Shown here: positions 12,075-22,500 of the stretch, in pieces | How the letters are laid out: every line of letters begins with the position of its first letter | Position numbering within the stretch: position 1 is the first letter of the stretch | NCBI GenBank assembly: GCA_963971225.1 | Contig: OZ020269.1 | Span: forward strand, 620,001-684,000 | Length of the DNA stretch: 64,000 nt | Direction: 5' to 3' | DNA from: Melieria omissa | Lineage: Eukaryota > Arthropoda > Insecta > Diptera > Ulidiidae | The notes under the pieces: generated by a model | Told to the model about the DNA's origin: nothing | Database searches by the model: none | What the model saw: only the letters and a program-made list of their open reading frames with translations | Program-made: the position numbers and the translations under genes

Positions 12075-13473
12075 ATGAACAGGTTGACAAAAGAACAACG
12101 CTTGCAAATCGTGCAAATTTATTTCGAAAATAATGGTTCAGTTCGCGAAGTTTACCGCAAGCTCCGTCCATTTTATGGTCGACATAATCGTCCATCAGAG
12201 CAATTAATTCGGTTAACCATGGGTCGTTTTCGCACTACGTTTACTCTATGTGATAATACGCATCCGCAGAGACGTCGAACAGTGCGCACCGAAGAAACAA
12301 TTGCCGCTGTAGAGCAAAATGTTGAAGAGGACCCGAATAAATCGATTCGCCACCGTGCACAGCAATTGGAGCTTTGTCCATCAACTTTATGGAAGATTGA
12401 AACTTGGACCTGTAGAATTGGCTTTATTCGAGCCAGCCGCGGCGGCCACATGCCCGAAATCATATTTAACCCGGCATCGGTGTGGTGGGGTATACCATAC
12501 CCCAGAGGTTGTATTTTTGTAAATATTACGCCTATCAGTTTTTTGTGGGCACTATCGCTTCTAGTAGCTGTTTATAACAGTCCAACCTTACACATCTGCT
12601 ATCCAAAAACAACTTGAGTTTTACCAGATTTCAGTGACATCCCGCTAAAGTTCATTGGGGTATGACATACCCCACCACACCAATAACGTAACTTTTTGTG
12701 TAAATGATTTTGAATTCAAATTGATATTTTTGATGGTCTAGTAGTCATCGATTTATTCAAAAACTCACCGTACGGAAACATAAGAGGCAAATACGAACTG
12801 TCCAACTGCTACGTCCAAGAAAAGCTCCCAGTTCAGTATTCGCATTTCGTCGCCATAGAAAGCGAATGTCGTATGTTCCATTGAATTTAATAGCACATAC
12901 GACAATCGTTTTCATCGTATCATATGTTCCAAAAAATATCATTATTTTTGTAGATCATCATGATTCTGTAAATCCTTGAGATAATGCGAAGCTGTACCAA
13001 AACGTCGTCAGTACAGCACACAATGTTCGGTTTGTCTGAGAGCAAAAACCTTATACATCTTGCAAAAAATGCGCTAATTTGGAGACCTTGTATTTCGCTA
13101 CTCTTTCACCGTAGCTACCGAAAATTGTATATCACATAACTACATGTATGTCGTTTTTAAAACAGACTATGGTTTTTGGAAAATTATACAATGTAATTTT
13201 TTTAAACCCCATTTTATGAAGTCAACCTATAAATCTCAGTATTTTTCGTTTATTTTTCTTATATTTGTTATTTTCTTTTACAAATTGCTTGCACATAACA
13301 TTTTTTTGCATTTTCTTACGTAAAATTAAATGAAGAATAATATGTAATTGCTATCTTTTATATATGTGTTGTTTCGTGGGGTTTGTGCTATATAAAGTTT
13401 TGGGGTATGTCATACCCCACCACACCAATAACGTAATTTTTTTTTACCACACCAACGCCGGGTTAAACATTAA
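12075..13473 (+). pseudogene. Mariner transposase remnant: N-terminal HTH domain fused to the C-terminus
   Basis: The frame opens at the ATG at 12075 (MNRLTKEQRLQIVQIY). The first 110 or so residues look like the DNA-binding N-terminus of insect mariner transposases, with KLRPFYGRHNRPSE and the RRTVRTEETIAAVEQNVEED region that leads into the second helix-turn-helix. After LCPSTLWKI (about residue 113) the sequence jumps to RASRGGHMPEIIF, the usual mariner C-terminal end. The whole DDE/D catalytic core is missing. The last codons are separated by the TTAA insertion: phenylalanine is split at 12465-12469, and KH plus a TAA stop lie at 13465-13473. A plain open frame from 12039 to 12617 runs on into the guest element and is not a real protein. 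The family assignment rests on recognised motifs, not a database search. Confidence 0.9.
12470..13462. mobile_element. PiggyBac-type non-autonomous element (993 bp, TTAA target site)
   Basis: The element is flanked by TTAA at 12466-12469 and 13463-13466. It begins CCCGGCATCGGTGTGGT and ends with the inverse of CCCGGCGTTGGTGTGGT, so the 17-bp ends match at 15 positions. TTAA duplication with CCC...GGG ends is the signature of the piggyBac superfamily. Subterminal sequence repeats a 17-bp palindrome, GGGGTATG-W-CATACCCC, at 12657-12673 and 13402-13418, with an imperfect version at 12487-12503. The blocks at 12657 and 13402 continue into the same ACCACACCAATAACGTAA. No transposase-like frame is present; a 61-codon minus-strand frame at 12757-12942 has no recognisable feature. 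The 1-kb size and absence of coding capacity make it a MITE-like element moved in trans. Confidence 0.85.
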
Positions 13474-13560
13474 TGGCATAAAATTATGCTTCCAATAAAG
13501 CCAAATTGATGGACATTAAAACGATTTTGTTGTGTTTTATTTCAATTCGAAGTTCTATAC

Positions 13561-13580
13561 CTCTAAAAAAAACACCCTAT
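13561..13580 (-). repeat. Mariner right terminal inverted repeat
   Basis: CCTCTAAAAAAAACACCCTA, exact inverse of the left end; followed by TA at 13581-13582 and then the resumed satellite (GATGTATCATGTGG). Confidence 0.97.
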
Positions 13581-14806
13581 AGATGTATCATGTGGTCGAT
13601 ATCACTTTTCCACAACGAAATTCTCCTGCATTATCTGAGATAGCGAGAAGATTGACCCCATTTATGAAAGCTCAAAACTCCAGCTAGGTTTTCAGGTTGA
13701 TATTTTTTCTATAAACCTAGAATCATCATATTTTACAAGCATTTTATCGATTTTGCAGTAGGCAGCCATTTAATGTCACTCTTGCGCATCGATCTGTTCA
13801 TGATTGCCTAATAGTAATCAAATTATTGATTTAGTTTGATAAAGCTGCATTCTCTAGCTACATTTTAAGGGGTTTTTTATTAACGTAACCCATACCGTTT
13901 GGAATCTATAAGCACTTTAGTGGTGAGTGTGTATTTTGTAATAGGCAGTTTTTCAATGTTATCCTTGCGCATCGATATGCTCATTATTCCTGAAGGATAA
14001 TGAAAAGTTAGGGACCAATATAGAAAGCATAAGACTCTGGCTAAATTTTAAGGGGTCAATTATTAATATGCACTTATGCATTTGGTGTTGACAAGCATTT
14101 TAGTGGTTGCACCCAAGTAGCAATTTTTTCAAAGTCACCGTTCCAAATCGATTTGCTTTCGAACCTTGGGGTATAGAAGGATGATTGATACCATTATAGA
14201 AAGCATACGAGTCTAGCTAAATAATAAGGCATAATATTATTAAAATCCGTTAACGGGTCGAGATTTAACAGCCATAATTTCGATCATGCTGCCGGTGGGA
14301 TATTTTTTTTATTTACCAAATTGGTGAAAGGTGGTCACTCTGGCTTAATTTTGACGCCATTTTGATTAAAGTGATTGTGCGTACTTAGGTTCCACAAGCA
14401 TTTGATTGGTTATATAGATGAGAGGTGCATTCTTTCAATCAGTCGTTGTTGTGACAGCAACGAAGCAACACGTGTGGGGGCTGCGCTGATTCTTGGTTTG
14501 TTGCCTCAAGAAATTGTATGTATGGAAAATAATTAGATGCTTTTGTTGTTGTAGTTTTTGTTTTGGCGATTGGTTGGCCTTTCGGCAATGACAAATGGGA
14601 ACATTATATTTTTTTCACTTATAATTTTAAGGGTCAAGCGAAATGCACAATGTGCTTTCAACTAATTCAATTAATTAAATAATTTGTTTGCATTTTTTGG
14701 GCAACTTTACATGTATTGGTTTTTGCTTTTCCATAAGAATATTTTGGGCACCCCTGATATAGATGTATCATGTGGTCGATATCACTTTTCCACAACGAAA
14801 TTCTCC

Positions 14807-17800
14807 TGCATTATTTGAGATAACGAGAAGATTGACCCCATTTATGAAGGCTCAAAACTCCAGCTAGGTTTTAAGGTTATTATTTTTTCTATAAACCTAG
14901 AATCATCATATTTTACAAGCATTTTATCGATTTTGCAGTAGGCAGCCATTTAATGTCAGCCTTGCGCATCGATCTGTTCATGATTGCCGAATAGTAATCA
15001 AATTATTTATTTAATTTGATAAAGCTGCAATCTCTAGCTACATTTTAAGGGGGTTTTTATCAACGTAGCCCATACCGTTTGGAATCTATAAGCACTTTAG
15101 TGGTGAGTGTGTATTTTGTAATAGGCAGTTTTTCAATATTATCCTTGCGCATCGATATGCTCATTATTCCTGAAGGATAATGAAAAGTTAGGGACCAATA
15201 TAAAAAGCATAAGACTCTGGCTAAATTTTAAGGGGTCAATTATTAATATGCACTTATGCATTTGGTGTTGACAAGCATTTTAGTGGTTGAACCCAAGTAG
15301 CAATTTTTTCAAAGTCACCGTTCCAAATCGATTTGCTTTCGAACCTTGGGGTATAGAAGGATGATTGATACCATTATAGAAAGCATACGAGTCTAGCTAA
15401 ATAATAAGGCATAATATTTTTAAAACCCGTTAACGGGTCGATATTTAACAGCCATAATTTCGATCATGCTGCCGGTGGGATATTTTTTTTATTTACCAAA
15501 TTGGTGAAATGTGGTCACTCTGGCTTAATTTTGACGCCATGTTTATTAAAGTGATTGTGCGTACTTAGGTTCCACAAGCATTTGATTGGTTATATAGATC
15601 AGAGGTGCATTCTTTCAATCAGTCGTTGTTGTGACAGCAACGAAGCAACACGTGTGGGGGCTGCGCGGATTTTTGTTTTGTTGCCTCAAGAAATTCTATG
15701 TATGAAAAAAAATTAGATGCTTTTGTTGTTGTAGTTTTTGTGTGTATGCTTTTTTGTGTTGGCGATTGGTTGGCCTTTCGGCAATGACAAATGGGAACAT
15801 TATATTTTTTTCACTTATAATTTTAAGGGTCAAGCGAAATGCACAATGTGCTTTCAACTAATTCAATTAATTAAATAATTTGTTTGCATTTTTGGGCAAC
15901 TTTACATGTATTGGTTTTTGCTTTTCCATAAGAATATTTTGGGCACCCCTGATATAGATGTATCATGTGGTCGATATCACTTTTCCACAACGAAATTCTC
16001 CTGCATTATTTGAGATATCGAGAAGATTGACCCCATTTATGAAAGCTCAAAACTCCAGCTAGGTTTTAAGGTTATTAGTTTTTCTATAAACCTAGAATCA
16101 TCATATTTTACAAGCATTTTATCGATTTTGCAGTAGGCAGCCATTTAATGTCACTCTTGCGCATCGATCTGTTCATGATTGCCGAATAGTAATCAAATTA
16201 TTGATTTAATTTGATAAAGCTGCGATCTCTAGCTACATTTTAACGGGTTTTTTATTAACGTAACCTGTACCGTTTGGAATCTATAAGCACTTTAGTGGTG
16301 AGTGTGTATTTTGTAATAGGCAGTTTTTCAATGTTATCCTTGCGCATCGATATGCTCATTATTCCTGAAGGATAATGAAAAGTTAGGGACCAATATAGAA
16401 AGCATAAGACTCTGGCTAAATTTTAAGGGGTCAATTATTAATATGCACTTATGCATTTGGTGTTGACAAGCATTTTAGTGGTTGCACCCAAGTAGCAATT
16501 TTTTCAAAGTCACCGTTCCAAATCGATTTGCTTTCGAACCTTGGGGTATAGAAGGATGATTGATACCATTATAGAAAGCATACGAGTCTCGCTAAATAAT
16601 AAGGCATAATATTATTAAAATCCGTTAACGGGTCGAGATTTAACAGCCATAATTTCGATCATGCTGCCGGTGGGATATTTTTTTTATTTACCAAATTGGT
16701 GAAAGGTGGTCACTCTGGCTTAATTTTGACGCCATTTTGATTAAAGTGATTGTGCATACTTAGGTTGCACAAGCATTTGATTGGTTATATAGATCAGAGG
16801 TGCATTCTTTCAATCAGTCGTTGTTGTGACAGCAACGAAGCAACACGTGTGGGGGCTGCGCGGATTTTTGTTTTGTTGCCTCAAGAGATTGTATGTATGA
16901 AAAAAAATTAGATGCTTTTGTTGTTGTAGTTTTTGTGTGTATGCTTTTTTGTGTTGGCGATTGGTTGGCCTTTCGGCAATGACAAATGGGAACATTATAT
17001 TTTTTTCACTTATATTTTAAGGGTCAAGCGAAATGCACAATGTGCTTTCAACTAATTCAATTAATTAAATAATTTGTTTGCATTTTTTTTGGGCAACTTT
17101 ACATGTATTGGATTTTGCTTTTCCATAAGAAGATTTTGGCCACCCCTGATATAGATGTATCATGTGGTCGATATCACTTTTCCACAACGAAATTCTCCTG
17201 CATTATCTGAGATAGCGAGAAGATTGACCCCATTTATGAAAGCTCAAAACTCCAGCTAGGTTTTAAGGTTATTATTTTTTCTATAAACCTAGAATCATCA
17301 TATTTTACAAGCATTTTATCGATTTTGCAGTAGGCAGCCATTTAATGTCACTCTTGCGCATCGATCTGTTCATGATTGCCTAATAGTAATCAAATTATTG
17401 ATTTAATTTGCTACAGCTGCAATGTCTAGCTACATTTTAAGGGGTTTTTTATTAACGTAACCCATACCGTTTGGAATCTATAAGCACTTTAGTGGTGAGT
17501 ATGTATTTTGTAATAGGCAGTTTTTCAATGTTATGATATGCTCATTATTCCTGAAGGATAATGAAAAGTTAGGGACCAATATAGAAAGCATAAGACTCTG
17601 GCTAAATTTTAAGGGGTCAATTATTAATATGCACTTATGCATTTGGTGTTGACAAGCATTTTAGTGGTTGCACCCAAGTAGCAATTTTTTCAAAGTCACC
17701 GTTCCAAATCGATTTGCTTTCGAACCTTGGGGTATAGAAGGATGATTGATACCATTATAGAAAGCATACGAGTCTAGCTAAGGCAAAATATTATTAAAAT

Positions 17801-20449
17801 CCGTTAACGGGTCGAGATTTAACAGCCATAATTTCGATCATGCTGCCGGTGGGATATTTTTTTATTTACCAAATTGGTGAAAGGTGGTCACTCTGGCTTA
17901 ATTTTGACGCCATTTTGATTAAAGTGATTGTGCGTACTTAGGTTCCACAAGCATTTGATTGATTATATAGATCAGAGGTGCATTCTTTCAATCAGTCGTT
18001 GTTGTGACAGCAACGAAGCAACACGTGTGGGGGCTGCGCGGATTTTTGTTTTGTTGCCTCAAGAAATTCTATGTATGAAAAAAAATTAGATGCTTTTGTT
18101 GTTGTAGTTTTTGTTTTGGCGATTGGTTGGCCTTTCGGCAATGACAAATGGGAACATTATATTTTTTTCACTTATAATTTTAAGGGTCAAGCGAAATGCA
18201 CAATGTGCTTTCAACTAATTCAATTAATTAAATAATTTGTTTGCATTTTTTGGGCAACTTTACATGTATTGGTTTTTGCTTTTCCATAAGAATATTTTGG
18301 GCACCCCTGATATAGATGTATCATGTGGTCGATATCACTTTTCCACAACGAAATTCTCCTGCATTATTTGAGATAGCGAGAAGATTGACCCCATTTATGA
18401 AAGCTCAAAACTCCAGCTAGGTTTAAGGTTATTATTTTTTCTATAAACCTAAAATCATCATATTTTACAAGCATTTTATCGATTTTGCAGTAGGCAGCCA
18501 TTTAATGTCACTCTTGCGCATCGATCTGTTCATGATTGCCGAATAGTAATCAAATTATTGATTTAATTTGATAAAGCTGCAATCTCTAGCTACATCTTAA
18601 GGGGGTTTTTATCAACGTAGCCCATACCGTTTGGAATCTATAAACACTTTAGTGGTGAGTGTGTATTTTGTAATAGGCAGTTTTTCAATATTATCCTTGC
18701 GCATCGATATGCTCATTATTCCTGAAGGATAATGAAAAGTTAGGGACCAATATAAAAAGCATAAGACTCTGGCTAAATTTTAAGGGGTCAATTATTAATA
18801 TGCACTTATGCATTTGGTGTTGACAAGCATTTTAGTGGTTGAACCCAAGTAGCAATTTTTTCAAAGTCACCGTTCCAAATCGATTTGCTTTCGAACCTTG
18901 GGGTATAGAAGGATGATTGATACCATTATAGAAAGCATACGAGTCTAGCTAAATAATAAGGCATAATATTTTTAAAATCCGTTAACGGGTCGAGATTTAA
19001 CAGCCATAATTTCGATCATGCTGCCGGTGGGATATTTTTTTTATTTACCAAATTGGTGAAAGGTTGTCACTCTGGCTTAATTTTGACGCCATTTTTATTA
19101 AAGTGATTGTGCGTACTTAGGTTCCACAAGCATTTGATTGGTTATATAGATCAGAGGTGCATTCTTTCAATCAGTCGTTGTTGTGACAGCAACGAAGCAA
19201 CACGTGTGGGGGCTGCGCGGATTTTTGTTTTGTTGCCTCAAGAAATTGTATGTATGAACAAAAATTAGATGCTTTTGTTGTTGTAGTTTTTGTGTGTATG
19301 CTTTTTTGTGTTGGCGATTGGTTGGCCTTTCGGCAATGTCAAATGGGAACATTATATTTTTTTCACTTATAATTTTAAGGGTCAAGCGAAATGCACAATG
19401 TGCTTTCAACTAATTCAATTAATTAAATAATTTGTTTGCATTTTTTTGGGGCAACTTTACATGTATTGGATTTTGCTTTTCCATAAGAAGATTTTGGGCA
19501 CCCCTGATATAGATGTATCATGTGGTCGATATCACTTTTCCACAACGAAATTCTCCTGCATTATTTGAGATAGCGAGAAGATTGACCCCATTTATGAAAG
19601 CTCAAAACTCCAGCTAGGTTTTAAGGTTATTATTTTTTCTATAAACCTAGAATCATCATATTTTACAAGCATTTTATCGATTTTGCAGTAGGCAGCCATT
19701 TAATGTCACTCTTGCGCATCGATCTGTTCATGATTGCCGAATAGTAATCAAATTATTGATCTAATTTGATAAAGCTGCAATCTCTAGCTACATTTTAAGG
19801 GCTTTTTTTATTAACGTATCCCATACCGTTTGGAATCTATAAGTACTTTACTGGTGAGTGTGTATTTTGTAATAGGCAGTTTTTCAATGTTATCCTTGCG
19901 CATCGATATGCTCATTATTCCTGAAGGATAATGAAAAGTTAGGGACCAATATAGAAAGCATAAGACTCTGGCTAAATTTTAAGGTGTCAATTATTAATAT
20001 GCACTTATGCATTTGGTGTTGACAAGCATTTTAGTGGTTGCACCCAAGTAGCAATTTTTTCAAAGTCACCGTTCCAAATCGATTTGCTTTCGAACCTTGG
20101 GGTATAGAAGGATGATTGATACCATTATAGAAAGCATACGAGTCTAGCTAAATAATAAGGCATAATATTATTAAAATCCGTTAACGGGTCGAGATTTAAC
20201 AGCCATAATTTCGATCATGCTGCCGGGGGGATATTTTTTTTATTTACCAAATTGGTGAAAGGTGGTCACTCTGGCTTAATTTTGACGCCATTTTGATTAA
20301 AGTGATTGTGCGTACTTAGGTTCCACAGGCATTTGATTGGTTATATAGATCAGAGGTGCATTCTTTCAATCAGTCGTTGTTGTGACAGCAACGAAGCAAC
20401 ACGTGTGGGGGCTGCGCTGATTTTTGTTTTGTTGCCTCAAGAAATTCTA
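14807..20449. repeat. Multi-unit block, copy 2
   Basis: This is the second copy of the block at 1-5,650, about 4.7 units long. It lies downstream of the mariner, so the block was duplicated across an interval of about 14.8 kb. At about 20,450 the unit that should have the long form ('gtgtgtatgc') changes to the short form. It then follows the unit that begins near 6,840, including 'gcatatttttgggc', 'cccctaatatag' and the 122-bp internal duplication. That is the expected product of unequal exchange that removed one unit. Confidence 0.88.
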
Positions 20450-20754
20450 TGTATGAAAAAAAATTAGATGCTTTTGTTGTTGTAGTTTTTGTTTTGGCGA
20501 TTGGTTGGCCTTTCGGCAATGACAAATGGGAACATTATATTTTTTTCACTTATAATTTTAAGGGTCAAGCGAAATGCACAATGTGCTTTCAACTAATTCA
20601 ATTAATTAAATAATTTGTTTGCATATTTTTGGGCAACTTTACATGTATTGGTTTTTGCTTTTCCATAAGAATATTTTGGGCACCCCTAATATAGATGTAT
20701 CATGTGGTCGATATCACTTTTCCACAACGAAATTCTCCTGCATTATTTGAGATA

Positions 20755-20998
20755 GCGAGAAGATTGACCCCATTTATGAAAGCTCAAAACTCCAGCTAGG
20801 TTTTAAGGTTATTATTTTTGCTATAAACCTAGAATCATCATATTTTACAAGCATTTTATCGATTTTGCAGTAGGCAGCGAGAAGATTGACCCCATTTATG
20901 AAAGCTCAAAACTCCAGCTAGGTTTTAAGGTTATTATTTTTGCTATAAACCTAGAATCATCATATTTTACAAGCATTTTATCGATTTTGCAGTAGGCA
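20755..20998. repeat. 122-bp internal tandem duplication, second occurrence
   Basis: Same joint as at 7152-7395 (second copy starts at 20877), in the mosaic unit that follows the 14.8-kb block duplication. The shared breakpoint shows common descent rather than a repeated event. Confidence 0.93.
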
Positions 20999-22056
20999 GC
21001 CATTTAATGTCACTCTTGCGCATCGATCTGTTCATGATTGCCGAATAGTAATCAAGGTATTGATTTAATTTGATAAAGCTGCGATCTCTAGCTACATTTT
21101 AAGGGGTTTTTTATTAACGTAACCTGTACCGTTTGGAATCTATAAGCACTTTAGTGGTGAGTGTGTATTTTGTAATAGGCAGTTTTTCAATGTTATCCTT
21201 GCGCATCGATATGCTCATTATTCCTGAAGGATAATGAAAAGGTAGGGACCGATATAGAAAGCATAAGACTCTGGCTAAATTTTAAGGGGTCAATTATTAA
21301 TATGCACTTATGCATTTGGTGTTGACAAGCATTTTAGTGGTTGCACCCAAGTAGCAATTTTTTCAAAGTCACCGTTCCAAAACGATTTGCTTTCGAACCT
21401 TGGGGTATAGAAGGATGATTGATACCATTATAGAAAGCATACGAGTCTAGCTAAATAATAAGGCATAATATTTTTAAAATCCGTTAACGGGTCGAGATTT
21501 AACAGCCATAATTTCGATCATGCTGCCGGTGGGATATTTTTTTATTTACCAAATTATTGAAAGGTGGTCACTCTGGCTTAATTTTGACGCCATTTTGATT
21601 AAAGTGATTGTGCGTACTTAGGTTCCACAAGCATTTGATTGGTTATATAGATCAGAGGTGCATTCTTTCAATCAGTCGTTGTTGTGACAGCAACGAAGCA
21701 ACACGTGTGGGGGCTGCGCGGATTTTTGTTTTGTTTCCTCAAGAAATTCTATGTATGAAAAAAAATTAGATGCTTTTGTTGTTGTAGTTTTTGTTTTGGC
21801 GATTGGTTGGACTTTCGGCAATGACAAATGGGAACATTATATTTTTTTCACTTATAATTTTAAGGGTCAAGCGAAATGCACAATGTGCTTTCAACTAATT
21901 CAATTAATTAAATAATTTGTTTGCATATTTTTGGGCAACTTTACATGTATTGGTTTTTGCTTTTCCATAAGAATATTTTGGGCACCCCTAATATAGATGT
22001 ATCATGTGGTCGATATCACTTTTCCACAACGAAATTCTCCTGCATTATTTGAGATA

Positions 22057-22300
22057 GCGAGAAGATTGACCCCATTTATGAAAGCTCAAAACTCCAGCTA
22101 GGTTTTAAGGTTATTATTTTTTCTATAAACCTAAAATCATCATATTTTACAAGCATTTTATCGATTTTGCAGTAGGCAGCGAGAAGATTGACCCCATTTA
22201 TGAAAGCTCAAAACTCCAGCTAGGTTTTAAGGTTATTATTTTTGCTATAAACCTAGAATCATCATATTTTACAAGCATTTTATCGATTTTGCAGTAGGCA
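22057..22300. repeat. 122-bp internal tandem duplication, third occurrence
   Basis: Same joint again, second copy starting at 22179, in the next unit. Two neighbouring units carrying it indicates local unit duplication after the 122-bp event. Confidence 0.93.
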
Positions 22301-22465
22301 GCCATTTAATGTCACCCTTGCGCATCGATCTGTTCATGATTGCGGAACAGTAATCAAATTATTGATTTAATTTGATAAAGCTGCAATCTCTAGCTACATT
22401 TTAAGGGGTTTTTTATTAACGTAACCCATACCGTTTGGAATCTATAAGCACTTTAGTTGTGAGTG

Positions 22466-22500
22466 TGTATTTTGTAATAATTATTATTATGATTGTGCGT
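22466..22500. other. Deletion joint carrying the SINE tail sequence
   Basis: The unit stops at 'gtgtattttgtaat' and resumes at 'gattgtgcgtac' (22491), skipping about 300 bp. The filler, AATTATTATTAT at 22479-22490, is not found in normal units, which read 'ttttgattaaagtgattgtgcg' here. It is identical to the 3' tail of the SINE at its joint with the satellite (49546-49557 and the two later copies). This suggests that a SINE-bearing unit recombined with, or was deleted to, this position. Confidence 0.8.

Larger units (their letters stand above)
11963..13580 (+). mobile_element. Mariner-type (Tc1/mariner) element, internally deleted and interrupted
   Basis: The element inserted at the TA of the satellite motif CCTGATATAGATG. 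TA is duplicated at 11961-11962 and 13581-13582. Terminal inverted repeats are perfect over 20 bp: TAGGGTGTTTTTTTTAGAGG at 11963-11982 and its reverse complement at 13561-13580. Between them lies a mariner transposase remnant on the plus strand, itself split by a second element at 12470-13462. Without that guest the mariner is only about 620 bp, against about 1.3 kb for a typical mariner, so about half the transposase gene is gone. It cannot encode its own transposase. No second copy is visible, so insertion came after the local array was formed or was not amplified. Confidence 0.95.

Noticed and set aside
12039..12617. 192-codon open frame as an intact protein
   Set aside because: Only 12075-12469 is mariner-derived. 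The rest reads into the ends of the TTAA element, and the mariner core is missing.
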